Below, piece after piece: positions 15,471-24,546 of a stretch of 41,026 bases of DNA. The notes beneath the pieces were generated by a model, which saw nothing but the letters and a program-made list of their open reading frames with translations, made no database searches and was not told the DNA's origin. Each line of letters opens with the position of its first letter. The stretch's first letter is position 1. The stretch lies in assembly GCA_017853685.1 (NCBI GenBank), contig JAFMJD010000004.1, positions 1 to 41,026 of the forward strand, read 5' to 3'. Source of the DNA: Actinomycetota bacterium. Its GTDB lineage: Bacteria > Actinomycetota > Acidimicrobiia > Acidimicrobiales > Ilumatobacteraceae. Position numbers and translations under genes: made by a program.

Positions 15471-16088
15471 ATGAATGCACATGCGCTCCGCTCGCTCGCG
15501 CTGCCCCACGGCTCGCTCGTCTTCCACCGCCTCGTGCCGCAACACGTGAGCGCGAGTGCGTGGTACCGCGCTCATCTCACCGGTGATCTGGTTCGGCTGC
15601 ATCGAGGCGTATCCCGACTGGCGCAACGAAGCGAAACACCGCTGATGCGGATCGAGGCGGCGCTCGCCGCCGCGATGCCGCACTGTGTCGTGGGCGGACT
15701 GGCGGCCGCGTGGTTGTGGGGTGCGGCCTCGGCTCGTTTCGATGTCATCGACCTCATTGCCCCACCGGGCCGCCACCCGGGTCGACTCGCCGGAGTGGAA
15801 TTCCACCGGCCCACCGACGCATGTGACGTCGGGACGGTGATCATCGACGGTCTCCCGGTGTGCGCAGCCACGCGGGCCGCGCTGGACATCGCAGCCTGGC
15901 ATCCACACCGACTGCCGACGGTGCTTGCCGAACTCGCCGAACTCGGTCGGTTCGACCTCGCCGAACTCGGCGCCGTGCTGGCGGCCAAGCGTCGCCACGG
16001 TCGACCGGGCGTGAGTTCACTCGAACGCGTCCTTGCCGGAGCGCCGTACTGCCTAAAGACCCCGGGTATGGCGCTGTCCAGCAGTTAG
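15471..16088 (+). CDS. Truncated AbiEi/DUF559-type protein without its nuclease-like domain
   Basis: 205 residues from ATG 15471. It matches the N-terminal half of actinobacterial DUF559 proteins: a short AbiEi-antitoxin-like winged-helix part (LVRLHRGVSRLA) and then the linker domain (CVVGGLAAAWLWG, DVIDLIAPPGRHPG, GLPVCAATRAALDIAAWHPHRLPTVLAEL, GRPGVSSLERVLAG). In full-length relatives a PD-(D/E)XK-like DUF559 domain follows this point. Here the protein ends after a short unrelated CLKTPGMALSSS and the next gene begins 12 bp on. It interrupts the usual lysA-hom junction. It may be a decaying insertion or a stand-alone DNA-binding remnant; no toxin partner is present. Confidence 0.65.
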   Translation: MNAHALRSLALPHGSLVFHRLVPQHVSASAWYRAHLTGDLVRLHRGVSRLAQRSETPLMRIEAALAAAMPHCVVGGLAAAWLWGAASARFDVIDLIAPPGRHPGRLAGVEFHRPTDACDVGTVIIDGLPVCAATRAALDIAAWHPHRLPTVLAELAELGRFDLAELGAVLAAKRRHGRPGVSSLERVLAGAPYCLKTPGMALSSS

Positions 16089-16100
16089 CCTCACCTACCT

Positions 16101-17393
16101 GTGAGCAACAGCACACGCGTACGGATCGGGGTCCTCGGCTGCGGCAACGTTGGGGCCGCCTTCGTGGAACTCGTCGGTCGGCAGGCAGCGTCGATCGAGG
16201 CGCGCACGGGCGTGATGCTCGAGGTCACCCGGGTAGCGGTGCGCAATCTGTCCGGCGAGCGCACGGTTCCGGTGCGCGCTGACCTGCTCACGCGCGATGC
16301 CCATGGTGTGGTGTCCGACCCCGAGGTGGACCTCGTGGTGGAGGTCATGGGCGGTATCGAACCGGCTCGTGAACTGATCTCTGCAGCCATTGCCGCCGGC
16401 AAGCCGGTCGTTACCGCGAACAAGGAACTGCTCGCGAATGTGGGAGCCGAACTGTTCGCTGCCGCCGACGCTCATGGCGTGGACCTGCTCTTCGAGGCGG
16501 CGGTCGCAGGCGGAATTCCCTTCATCCGTCCGTTGCGCGAGAGCCTCCGTGGCGAGCCACTCATCCGCGTGATGGGAATCGTGAACGGCACCACCAACTT
16601 CATCCTCACCCGCATGACCGAGGACGGCCAGGAGTACTCGGTTGCTCTGGCCGAGGCCCAGCGACTCGGGTACGCCGAACGCGACCCAACGGCCGATGTC
16701 GATGGTTACGACGCCGGGGCCAAGGCCGCCATCATTGCCTCGATTGCATTCGGGGTGAAGGTGGTTGCCGGTGACGTGTACCACGAGGGCATCCGTGACA
16801 TCACTGCTGCCGACATCAAGATGGCGGCCCGACTCGGCTACGTCATCAAACTCCTCGGCATCGCCGAGATCGAGTCCGCCGACGGTTCGGTGAGTGTGCG
16901 TGTCCACCCTGCGATGGTGCCGGTGCACCATCCGCTGGCGAGCGTGCGTGATTCGTTCAACGCCGTGTTCGTCGAGGGCGAGTCCGTGGGCTCACTGATG
17001 TTCTACGGGCGTGGCGCGGGTGGTTACCCGACAGCGAGTTCGGTGCTCGGCGATGTCATCGATGCGGCGGTGAACCTGAAGTTGGGCACACACGGGCGCA
17101 TCGGCACGCTCGCCCGCGCGAATGTGCGTCCGATCGACGAGACGAGTTCGGAGTACCTCGTGAGCCTCGAAGTGGTGGACCGACCCGGTGTGCTGCACGC
17201 GGTCACCGGTGTGTTCGCCCGCAACAACGTCAGCATCCGCGCGGCCGAGCAGGAGGGCATTGGCGACGATGCCCGACTCGTGTTCATCACGCACATCGCG
17301 CGCGAGGCCTCGGTTCGGGCCACGCTCCGTGAACTGAAAGAACTCGACGCAGTGCGCCGGGTGGGTGGATTGCTGCGGGTCATCGGCGCATGA
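16101..17393 (+). CDS. hom: Homoserine dehydrogenase with ACT domain
   Basis: 430 residues. NAD(P)-binding VLGCGNVGAAF lies at the N-terminus. The catalytic domain contains TANKELLANVG, FEAAVAGGIPFIRPLRESL and GIVNGTTNFILTRM. A C-terminal ACT domain from about 350 (SLEVVDRPGVLHAVTGVFARNNVSIRAAEQEG) predicts threonine feedback control. It reduces aspartate semialdehyde to homoserine. Start GTG 16101; no clear ribosome-binding site. It overlaps thrC by 4 bp (ATGA), so the two are translationally coupled. Confidence 0.96.
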   Translation: MSNSTRVRIGVLGCGNVGAAFVELVGRQAASIEARTGVMLEVTRVAVRNLSGERTVPVRADLLTRDAHGVVSDPEVDLVVEVMGGIEPARELISAAIAAGKPVVTANKELLANVGAELFAAADAHGVDLLFEAAVAGGIPFIRPLRESLRGEPLIRVMGIVNGTTNFILTRMTEDGQEYSVALAEAQRLGYAERDPTADVDGYDAGAKAAIIASIAFGVKVVAGDVYHEGIRDITAADIKMAARLGYVIKLLGIAEIESADGSVSVRVHPAMVPVHHPLASVRDSFNAVFVEGESVGSLMFYGRGAGGYPTASSVLGDVIDAAVNLKLGTHGRIGTLARANVRPIDETSSEYLVSLEVVDRPGVLHAVTGVFARNNVSIRAAEQEGIGDDARLVFITHIAREASVRATLRELKELDAVRRVGGLLRVIGA

Positions 17394-18763
17394 GGTACGT
17401 CTCCACGCGGGGACGGTCCCCCGAACTCGGATTCGCCGATGTGCTGTTGGCAGGTCTTGCCCCCGACGGGGGTCTGTATGTGCCCACCGAGTGGCCCCGC
17501 CTTCCGCTACATCTCCCTACATCGTCGTACGAGGAATTGGCCGTTGCGGTCATGGAGCCGTTCATCGGTGACGACATTCCGTCGCAGGTGTTCGAACGGC
17601 TGGTGGGTGAGGCGTACTCCACGTTCCGACACGATGCGGTGACCCCGCTGCGGCAGTTGAGCGCCGACGACTGGCTGCTCGATCTTGCACAGGGCCCCAC
17701 GCTGGCCTTCAAGGACGTGGCGCTCCAGTTGGTGGGTCGCCTGTTCGACTACGTGCTCGGTGTTCGGAACGAACGCGTGATGATCGTGGGTGCCACATCG
17801 GGCGACACCGGTTCGGCGGCGATCGACGGTGTGCGTGCCTGCTCCAACGTCGACATCGTCATCCTGTATCCGCACGGCCGCACGAGCGATGTGCAGCGTC
17901 GGCAGATGACCACGGTCGATGCACCGAATGCGCATGCTGTGGCCATCGAGGGCACGTTCGACGACTGCCAGGATCTGGTGAAGGCGATGTTCAACGATGC
18001 GCCCTTCCGTGATCGGATGCGTCTCAGCGCAGTGAACTCGATCAACTGGGCCCGGGTGATGGCCCAGACCGTCTACTACGTCTACGCCACTCAACAACTC
18101 GGGTGGCGGCCCACATCGTTCAGTGTGCCCACGGGCAATTTCGGCAACGTTCTGGCCGGTTGGATCGCTCGCGAGATGGGCGCACCGATCCATTCGCTGG
18201 TGGTGGGTTCGAACGAGAACGACATCCTCACCCGCTTCTTCGAGACCCGGGCAATGGTGGCCACCGACGTGGTTCCTACGCTCAGCCCGAGCATGGACAT
18301 CCAGGTGTCGTCGAACTTCGAGCGACTGCTGTTCGAGATGAACGGACGCGACGGTGGTCTCACCGAGGAACAGTTGCTCCGTTTCCGTTCCACGGGTCGA
18401 CTCTCGGTGGAGGACGACCAGTTCGAGCAATGGATTGCGCCGGTTTTCCATGCTGCGCGTTTCGACGACGCGGCAACGTTGCGGATCATCCGCGAAGTCG
18501 CTGATGCCACGGGTGAGATCATCGATCCGCACACCGCAGTGGGAATCGGTGCGGCGCGGCTCCACCGTGAGCAAGGCGTTCCCATGGTGACCACCTCCAC
18601 GGCGCACGCGGCCAAGTTCCCCGACGCGGTGGAACGGGCCATCGGCGTGCGGCCCGCGCTGCCGGCACATCTCGCCGATCTCCTCGAGCGTCCCGAACGG
18701 ACTCGGGTGTTGCCCAACGATCTGCGCTCGGTGCAGCAGTTCGTGGAGTCCGTGGCCCGGTAG
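17390..18763 (+). CDS. thrC: Threonine synthase, long (E. coli/yeast-like) form
   Basis: 457 residues. Begins MRYVSTRGRSPELGFADVLLAGLAPDGGLYVP, the N-terminal domain that marks the long class. PLP lysine K108 is in GPTLAFKDVALQ, with GATSGDTGSAAI and SVPTGNFGNVLAGW further on. Short-form ThrC (about 350-360 residues, as in mycobacteria) lacks this N-terminus. It converts O-phosphohomoserine to threonine. It overlaps hom by 4 bp. The homoserine kinase that makes its substrate (thrB) is not in the window, although in many actinobacteria it follows here. Confidence 0.95.
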   Translation: MRYVSTRGRSPELGFADVLLAGLAPDGGLYVPTEWPRLPLHLPTSSYEELAVAVMEPFIGDDIPSQVFERLVGEAYSTFRHDAVTPLRQLSADDWLLDLAQGPTLAFKDVALQLVGRLFDYVLGVRNERVMIVGATSGDTGSAAIDGVRACSNVDIVILYPHGRTSDVQRRQMTTVDAPNAHAVAIEGTFDDCQDLVKAMFNDAPFRDRMRLSAVNSINWARVMAQTVYYVYATQQLGWRPTSFSVPTGNFGNVLAGWIAREMGAPIHSLVVGSNENDILTRFFETRAMVATDVVPTLSPSMDIQVSSNFERLLFEMNGRDGGLTEEQLLRFRSTGRLSVEDDQFEQWIAPVFHAARFDDAATLRIIREVADATGEIIDPHTAVGIGAARLHREQGVPMVTTSTAHAAKFPDAVERAIGVRPALPAHLADLLERPERTRVLPNDLRSVQQFVESVAR

Positions 18764-18825
18764 CGGCCCGGGCCCAATCCCCGCGAAAGGTGGCCGAACC
18801 CGGTGGGGCCCGCTGGGGGCCGTGC

Positions 18826-19020
18826 TAGGGTGCGTTTGTCCGGGTTCCCGGACGGTCCCGTTCCCAAATCGCCGTCTTCGTCGGCATGTGTGTGGGGGGA
18901 TCCAATCTCACCGGCGGTGGGGTTCCGCCTCGTCTGTGCATCTGGCCAGAGGCGATTTTCCCGTGTCGGTGACCACAACCACCCGATCGACAGCATGGTC
19001 GGTCGTGAGAGGGGTACCGA
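18826..19020 (+). promoter_or_regulatory. rho promoter (-10 TAGGGT) and long 5' leader
   Basis: TAGGGT (18826-18831) is the best -10 box in the 257-bp thrC-rho gap; no good -35 is seen. Transcription from it would give a leader of about 180 nt before GTG 19021. The GAGAGGGG ribosome-binding site lies 6 nt before the GTG. A long untranslated leader is where rho autoregulation acts in other bacteria. I find no strong hairpin or convincing leader ORF. Confidence 0.45.
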
Positions 19021-20826
19021 GTGAGCAGCGAGACCATGGGTCGGGACGTGCTGGAGAACAAAGACCGCGAGCAGCTGGTGACTATCGCCCAGGCGCTCGG
19101 GATCAAGGGCGTGGCCCGGCTGAAGAAGGCCGAACTGGTGGGCAGGATCCTCGAGCAGACGGGAGTCAGCGATGAAGCGGCCCCGGCGAGCCCGGCACCA
19201 GCGGCACCCGCTGCGAGCGATCGTCGGGCCGCGAACGGCGAGAGTGCACCGGCTGCGGGCGCCGAGGTGCCCGAGGTCATCCTCGGACCTGATGGCGAAC
19301 CGCTTGCGGACTGGGAAGTCGAACTGATCCGTACTGGCCAGGCGCCGATGCCCGGAGGGGCGTCGGCCGATGGCGACGATGATGGCGACGACGACGGCGA
19401 TGACGACGGCGATGACACCGGCGGGCAGGCTCAGGGCGAGGGCGGCACCTCACGCAAGCGCCGTCGTCGGCGCAGGAACCGCAATCGCAGCGGCGACGAC
19501 GATGGTCAGGGCGGTGGTCAAGGTGGCGGCCACAGCAGCCACGGCGGTGGTCAGGGCGGCGGCCAAGGCGGCGGTCACCAACCGCGTGATCACGGGCGTG
19601 ACAACCGGGATCGGCGTCCGTCGCGCGGTGAGCGTGAGCGCTTCGGCCCGCGTGACACCGACCTCGGCGAGCCCGAGGCCCCGTTGTCGCAAGAACCCGT
19701 GCGCGTCACGGGGTACTTGGATCTGCACGATCAGGGCTATGGATTCCTGCGCGTCTCGGGGTACCTGTCGTCACGCGAAGACGCCTACGTGTCGGTTCGC
19801 CAGACCCGCCAGTACGGACTGCGCAAGGGTGATTACGTCGTTGGTATGTCCCGGCCCGCGGGGCGCAACGAGAAGAACCCCGCGCTGCTCGAGATCTACT
19901 CGATCAACGGCAAGGATCCGGACCAGATGAAGGGTCGGCCCCGCTTCGAGGACCTCACGCCGCTCTTCCCTGACTCGAAACTGCGACTCGAGAACCCGAA
20001 CGATCCGACCAACATGACGGCCCGCATCATCGACCTCATCTCGCCGATCGGCAAGGGTCAGCGCGGCATCATCGTGTCGCCGCCCAAGGCTGGCAAGACC
20101 ACGGTGATGAAGACCATCGCGACATCGATCGAGCAGAACAATCCCGAGGTGAAACTCATCGTGCTGCTCATCGACGAGCGGCCCGAGGAGGTCACCGACT
20201 TCCGGCGCACCATCAACGGCGAAGTGGTCGCATCCACATTCGACCGCCCGAGCGATGAGCACACCCACGTGGCAGAACTGGTCATCGAGAAGGCCAAGCG
20301 ACTCGTGGAGCTCGGTGAGGATGTCGTCATCATCCTCGACGGCATCACACGACTCTCTCGTGCCTACAACCTCGCCGCCCCGGCAACCGGCCGCATCATG
20401 TCCGGCGGTATCGACGCCGGTGCGTTGTATCCGCCGAAGAAGTTCTTCGGTGCAGCGCGAAATGTCGAGGAAGGTGGCTCACTCACCATCCTCGCCACCG
20501 CACTGGTGGAGACCAACAGCCGCATGGACGAGGCGATCTTCGAGGAGTTCAAGGGAACCGGCAACATGGAGCTGCGCCTCGACCGCAAGTTGGCCGAGCG
20601 GCGCATCTATCCGGCCATCGATGTCGATGCATCGAGCACCCGTCACGAGGAACTGCTCTTCGATCGAAAGCAGCTCCAGATGGTGTGGAAGTTGCGCCGA
20701 GTGCTCTCCGGTCTCGCTGCCGACGGCAACGCCGCGCCGGGCCTCGAGTTGTTGATCGATCGGCTCAAGACCTTCCGGACGAACGACCAGTTCCTCGACG
20801 AGATCTCCAAGCAGCCCTCGATGTGA
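19021..20826 (+). CDS. rho: Transcription termination factor Rho with disordered N-terminal insertion
   Basis: 601 residues against about 420 in E. coli. The Rho_N helix bundle is at about 12-48 ([26 protein letters not shown]). A low-complexity insertion at about 50-225 holds an Ala/Pro stretch, an acidic [14 protein letters not shown] run, a basic [11 protein letters not shown] patch and Gly/Gln/His repeats. The cold-shock RNA-binding domain starts near 228 ([19 protein letters not shown]). The RecA-like ATPase has Walker A PPKAGKT with K359 and Walker [11 protein letters not shown]. It is a hexameric RNA helicase that ends transcription. Insertions of this kind are typical of actinobacterial Rho and extend RNA contact. 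rpmE and prfA, common downstream partners, are absent here. Confidence 0.97.
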   Translation: MSSETMGRDVLENKDREQLVTIAQALGIKGVARLKKAELVGRILEQTGVSDEAAPASPAPAAPAASDRRAANGESAPAAGAEVPEVILGPDGEPLADWEVELIRTGQAPMPGGASADGDDDGDDDGDDDGDDTGGQAQGEGGTSRKRRRRRRNRNRSGDDDGQGGGQGGGHSSHGGGQGGGQGGGHQPRDHGRDNRDRRPSRGERERFGPRDTDLGEPEAPLSQEPVRVTGYLDLHDQGYGFLRVSGYLSSREDAYVSVRQTRQYGLRKGDYVVGMSRPAGRNEKNPALLEIYSINGKDPDQMKGRPRFEDLTPLFPDSKLRLENPNDPTNMTARIIDLISPIGKGQRGIIVSPPKAGKTTVMKTIATSIEQNNPEVKLIVLLIDERPEEVTDFRRTINGEVVASTFDRPSDEHTHVAELVIEKAKRLVELGEDVVIILDGITRLSRAYNLAAPATGRIMSGGIDAGALYPPKKFFGAARNVEEGGSLTILATALVETNSRMDEAIFEEFKGTGNMELRLDRKLAERRIYPAIDVDASSTRHEELLFDRKQLQMVWKLRRVLSGLAADGNAAPGLELLIDRLKTFRTNDQFLDEISKQPSM

Positions 20827-20831
20827 TTCGT

Positions 20832-20845
20832 CCCCCGGTCGGGGG
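20832..20845. terminator. GC hairpin between converging rho and SnoaL genes
   Basis: CCCCC-GGTC-GGGGG starts 5 bp after the rho stop and ends 9 bp before the stop of the opposing gene. Short stem, no T-tract; it could act on both strands. Confidence 0.4.
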
Positions 20846-20854
20846 GTCGAGTGA

Positions 20855-21379
20855 TCAGTCGAGTATCCGGTACACGATGTCGTCGGCCGAACGCAGGCCG
20901 CGCACGTAGGCATCGGCAAAGCCGCCGTCACCGTCGACGTAGTCGACCCTTCGCCAGTCGTAGGCACACACGCGTCGCTGGATCCGCCACTCTCCCTGTC
21001 GCTCCTCGAAGCGGTCCACGTAGCGGAGGCCGGCGGTCATGTCGAGTTCCTTCCCGTCGGTGTCCCGCATGCGGTGGTACGCCACGCAGTAGGTCTCAGC
21101 GCGTGCTTCGTGCTCGGCGAGGTTGACGTCGATCAGCATGTTTCCGCAGAAGTGATTCGTCCGTTCGAATCGCTGCAGCGCCCGGTCGACGAACTCGATG
21201 AAACCGTCGACGCCCCCGGTGTAGCCGCCGTGATCGTCGGTGGCGTCGGGCCAGTAACAGTTGCGCACCAGTGCGAGATCGAGCCGGTCGATACCGCGGG
21301 CGTAGGAATGGAGCACCTTGGCGATGGATCGCTCGGCGAGCATCTCGTCGATCTCGTGTGCTCGGGTCGGTGCGTCCAT
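20855..21379 (-). CDS. SnoaL-like (NTF2-fold) protein
   Basis: 174 residues from ATG 21379, which has AGGAG 6 nt upstream; the ORF-track extension to 21433 is not needed. One NTF2-like domain: ERSIAKVLHSYARGIDRLDLALVRNCYWPDATDDHGGYTGG, then HFCGNMLIDVNLAEHEARAETYCVAYHRM and EWRIQRRVCAYDWRRVDYVDG. Such SnoaL_4 proteins occur beside steroid and aromatic degradation genes in actinobacteria, often as dehydratases or isomerases, but specific residues cannot be assigned. It is divergent from the thioesterase gene at 21433 and shares only a 53-bp intergenic region with it. Confidence 0.83.
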   Translation of the reverse strand: MDAPTRAHEIDEMLAERSIAKVLHSYARGIDRLDLALVRNCYWPDATDDHGGYTGGVDGFIEFVDRALQRFERTNHFCGNMLIDVNLAEHEARAETYCVAYHRMRDTDGKELDMTAGLRYVDRFEERQGEWRIQRRVCAYDWRRVDYVDGDGGFADAYVRGLRSADDIVYRILD

Positions 21380-21432
21380 GTCGCTCCTGTGGTTGGGGCC
21401 GCTCGGGCTGTGCCCAGTACCGTACGCGTGCA

Positions 21433-22068
21433 ATGAGCAGAGAGGCCATGTCGGCGGCAGAGATGGAAGCGCAACTCGAGGCGCGCAACCGTGCCGGTCG
21501 AGCGGTGCGGGACATCAGCCACGCCCTCGTCGGACACCAAGCCGAAGTGCCCCTCATCAACGAGGTGGCAAACACCCTGCGCGCGCTGGTCGACCGACTC
21601 GAACAGGCGCCGGCCCGTGTCCGTGATCCGCTCAGCTTCCCGAGCTGGGAGGGCACGCCGGCCCATGGCGAGCCGATCAACACCTTCGCCGACCGACCGG
21701 TGTCGGGCACCGCGAGCCCCTACGGCATGGACCTCGTGAGCTTCCGTGACGGCGACGAGGCGGTCGCGCGCTTCACGCTGCGCCCCGCGCACGAAGGTGC
21801 GCCCGGTCGCAGCCACGGCGGCATCGTCTCCGCGATCTTCGACGATGTGCTCGGTTTCGTGCTCCAGATCCACGAAATCCCCGGGTTCACCGGCGAACTC
21901 ACGGTTCGCTACGAAGCCGGCACACCGATTGGTCGTGAACTCGAGATGCGCGCGCGTCTGGACCGACAAGAGGGACGAAAGCTGTTCATGAGCGCCGAAC
22001 TGCACGACGGCGACACGCGTGTGGCCAGCGCACGGGCGACCTTCATCCAGCGTGACTTCCTCGGCTGA
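21433..22068 (+). CDS. PaaI/THEM4-like hotdog-fold acyl-CoA thioesterase
   Basis: 211 residues from ATG 21433 (ATG 21448 is an alternative with AGAGG close by). An N-terminal helical extension of about 90 residues precedes the hotdog domain. That domain carries HEGAPGRSHGGIVSAIFDDVLGFVL, the HGG(I/M)-x5-(D/E) active-site signature, and then GFTGELTVRYEAGTPIGRELEMRARL. Hydrolyses an acyl- or aryl-CoA thioester in the cytoplasm. TACCGT ends 9 nt before ATG 21433, so the mRNA leader would be only a few nucleotides. Convergent with the CoA-transferase gene; both handle CoA thioesters. Confidence 0.85.
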   Translation: MSREAMSAAEMEAQLEARNRAGRAVRDISHALVGHQAEVPLINEVANTLRALVDRLEQAPARVRDPLSFPSWEGTPAHGEPINTFADRPVSGTASPYGMDLVSFRDGDEAVARFTLRPAHEGAPGRSHGGIVSAIFDDVLGFVLQIHEIPGFTGELTVRYEAGTPIGRELEMRARLDRQEGRKLFMSAELHDGDTRVASARATFIQRDFLG

Positions 22069-22085
22069 GGATCCACTGCCGACGA

Positions 22086-24476
22086 TCAGCCGAAGAGTTC
22101 GTCGCCCATTCCGATGGCGATCTCTTCTTCGCTCATGCCGCCGAGTTCGGTGAAGATGTCGAAGTTGTGCTCACCGAGATAGCCGGGCGACAACAGGTAC
22201 GGCTCGAGGTCGGTTCCGCTCCACAGGGCGGGGAAGCGGTCGTATGGCCGCTCGCCGAAGACCTGGTGGTCGTTCGATCGCCACAGGTTGCGGGCCACCA
22301 ATTGCGGGTCGTTCATCAGCGCCTCGCCGTCCTGCACCAGCCCGGCTGGTACACCCACCGCCTGCAGGGCCTCCACGGCAACGGCCCCGATTCGGCTCTG
22401 TACCCATTCGGCAACGGCGGCGTTCACCTCGGCGAGGCGAGCCATGCGACCGGCTGCAGTGGCGCACTCGTCATCGGCTGCAAGATGCGCGATCAGTGGG
22501 CCAATCACGGTGCAGAGTCGTTGCCACTCATCATCGTTCCGGCACGTGATGGCAACCTCGGATTGGTCGCCCGCGCGGAACACCTCGTTGGGCACGTGCT
22601 CGCCGAAGGGATCCACATTGCCGTTGGGCTGTGCCTCGCGTCCGTTGGCGAAGTAGTCCAGCAGCGCCGGACCGAGGATGTAGGTGCCCGTCTCCATCTG
22701 CGCGATGTCCACGTGTTGGCCCACACCGGTGGTTCGTCTCGATTCGAGAGCACTGAGCACGGCGATCGTGCCGATGAAGCCGGCGGCGTGATCGTTCAGC
22801 GAGAACCCCGGGCCAACATCGCGGCGATCCGGAGGGTTGGTGAGATGTGTCAGCCCGCACAGTGCGTGGATCGTGGGCGCGTAGGTGATCATCTTGGACC
22901 ACGGTCCCTGATGGCCCGCACCACTCATCGTCACGTAGATGATGCCGGGGTTCCATTCCTTGACCGTTTCGTACCCGATTCCCCAACGGTCGAGCACACC
23001 TGCAGAGAAGTTCTCGATCAAGACGTCCGACTGTTCGATGATGCGCCGGATGATGGCGAGCGCCTGGTCGTGTTTCATGTTGAGCGTCGCCGAACGCTTC
23101 GAGCGGTTCCACACATAGAAGTAGGGGAAGTCGGGCGAGTTCACGAGCGTGGCTCGCTCGGCCGTCTGGAACTTGAGCACGTCGGCGCCGAGGTCGCCGA
23201 GCATCCGGCAACCGAACGGACCGGCGAGCACCCAGGTGAAGTCAACGATGCGTACACCCTCGAGCGGTTTGCCCGACGAGAACGGACCCGAACGGGACGT
23301 GCCGTTCGCCGCGTGTGTCGATGGTGCTCCCCATTCGGCGAGCACGCTGTCGAGATCGGCTTCGACGGCAGCCGGCGGCTCGGGTGGCGGTGCGGGTGTG
23401 CCGTGGAAGTCGGCGAAGGGTCCGGGCAGACGAACGCCCGGCGCGTCGGCGACCGGTCGGAACGTTCCCCTGAACTCGTACTGTGGATTCGCGGCGACCT
23501 GCGCAACGGTCTGTACTTCACCGAATGCGATGTGGAGGTCCTGTGCGCGTTGGAACAGCTCACCGGAGTCCTTGGTGCGGGCAAAGCGCTTGAACGCGGC
23601 CATGACTCGGCCCATCTGGGGGATTGCTGCCTCGATGGTGAGCCCGCTCAGGGCGATGCCCTCGGGGTCGCCTTCCTCGGCCATCCACTCGAGGAACGGC
23701 AGTGGTGATGGTGCAGTGGTGATCATGCATGCACCCGTGCGAGCGGGAGTCACCACGTACGCGCCGAGCCAGTGCAGCGATCCCTGGCGCAGCGCGCGCT
23801 TGGGCATCCCGAACATCGGCGTGAGGATGTCGTCGAACCAGTGTTGGAAGAAAATCTGCTCGATCGTGGTGGCCACGGTTTCGTGCAGCGACAGGTCAAC
23901 GTGCTGACCCCGTCCGGTTTCGCGCGCGGAATACACCCCGGCCAAGCCGCACACCGTTGCCATGAGCGAACCGAAGTGGAGGTTCTGTCGACCCCACGCG
24001 CCGACGGGTCGATCTGCAGTGCCGCTCACACTGAGTACTCCGCCGAGTGCGCCGGCCACCAGATCGCTCGTCTGCCAATGCGCGCGCGGCCCGGTGAGTC
24101 CGAACGGTGTGAGCGATACCTGCACCAGCGAGGGGTTGTCGTTGGTGAGCGTGGCGTGATCGAGCCCGAGCGATGCGAGGCGTCCCGGTGGTTCGGTGTC
24201 GAGCACGAGGTCGGCCCGAGACGCCAGACGGCGATAGGTCTCCCGTCCCGCATCGGTGTCCAGGTCCACGCTCAGGCGTCGCTTGCCGCCGTCGTACCAC
24301 CAGTCGAGCAGTCCGCCGCGCCGGGCGAGCTCGGCGTTGAGCATCGCCGGTCCGGCCGATCCGCGACCGATCCGGGTGACCGAGGCGCCGGCCTCGGCGA
24401 GCAGTTTCGTGGCGAACCGACCGGTGTCGTCGGTGAGGTCGATGACGCGGAGTCCCGCAAGCGGTCCCTGACCCAT
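22086..24476 (-). CDS. Fused double-domain family III (CaiB/BaiF) CoA-transferase
   Basis: 796 residues from ATG 24476 (ribosome-binding site GGGGG); the 864-residue ORF-track form is over-extended. Two CaiB-like halves, about 1-390 and 403-796, each begin with the family start (LAGLRVIDLTDDTGRFATKLLAEAGA; LEGVRIVDFTWVLAGPFGCRMLGDLGA). Each half has the TG-x-GQHVD strand. In the second half the catalytic Asp is D562 in FSLNDHAAG. In the first half the aligned segment reads RQNLHFGS with no acidic residue. The C-terminal half should therefore hold the active site and the N-terminal half be structural. Single-domain members are intertwined dimers, so the fusion may act as a covalent pseudo-dimer. 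Transfers CoA between carboxylic acids; substrates unknown. Confidence 0.9.
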   Translation of the reverse strand: MGQGPLAGLRVIDLTDDTGRFATKLLAEAGASVTRIGRGSAGPAMLNAELARRGGLLDWWYDGGKRRLSVDLDTDAGRETYRRLASRADLVLDTEPPGRLASLGLDHATLTNDNPSLVQVSLTPFGLTGPRAHWQTSDLVAGALGGVLSVSGTADRPVGAWGRQNLHFGSLMATVCGLAGVYSARETGRGQHVDLSLHETVATTIEQIFFQHWFDDILTPMFGMPKRALRQGSLHWLGAYVVTPARTGACMITTAPSPLPFLEWMAEEGDPEGIALSGLTIEAAIPQMGRVMAAFKRFARTKDSGELFQRAQDLHIAFGEVQTVAQVAANPQYEFRGTFRPVADAPGVRLPGPFADFHGTPAPPPEPPAAVEADLDSVLAEWGAPSTHAANGTSRSGPFSSGKPLEGVRIVDFTWVLAGPFGCRMLGDLGADVLKFQTAERATLVNSPDFPYFYVWNRSKRSATLNMKHDQALAIIRRIIEQSDVLIENFSAGVLDRWGIGYETVKEWNPGIIYVTMSGAGHQGPWSKMITYAPTIHALCGLTHLTNPPDRRDVGPGFSLNDHAAGFIGTIAVLSALESRRTTGVGQHVDIAQMETGTYILGPALLDYFANGREAQPNGNVDPFGEHVPNEVFRAGDQSEVAITCRNDDEWQRLCTVIGPLIAHLAADDECATAAGRMARLAEVNAAVAEWVQSRIGAVAVEALQAVGVPAGLVQDGEALMNDPQLVARNLWRSNDHQVFGERPYDRFPALWSGTDLEPYLLSPGYLGEHNFDIFTELGGMSEEEIAIGMGDELFG

Positions 24477-24546
24477 GTTTCCCCCAGAGGTCGAGTGCGT
24501 TGGACACAGTAGTTCGCATCGGCCGCCGGTACCTTCGGGATCCACG

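Noticed and set aside
18764-19020. Possible small or hidden thrB between thrC and rho
   Set aside because: Only 257 bp, far too short for homoserine kinase, and no GHMP-kinase motif in any frame.
19360-19600. DDG and GGQGGG coding repeats as a CRISPR or structural DNA repeat
   Set aside because: Repeats are codon-level low complexity within rho, without constant spacers.
22167-23708. 513-residue plus-strand ORF, with 9433-10893 plus and 35309-36535 plus
   Set aside because: Antisense to CoA-transferase, MBL and AGE genes respectively; no recognisable domain.
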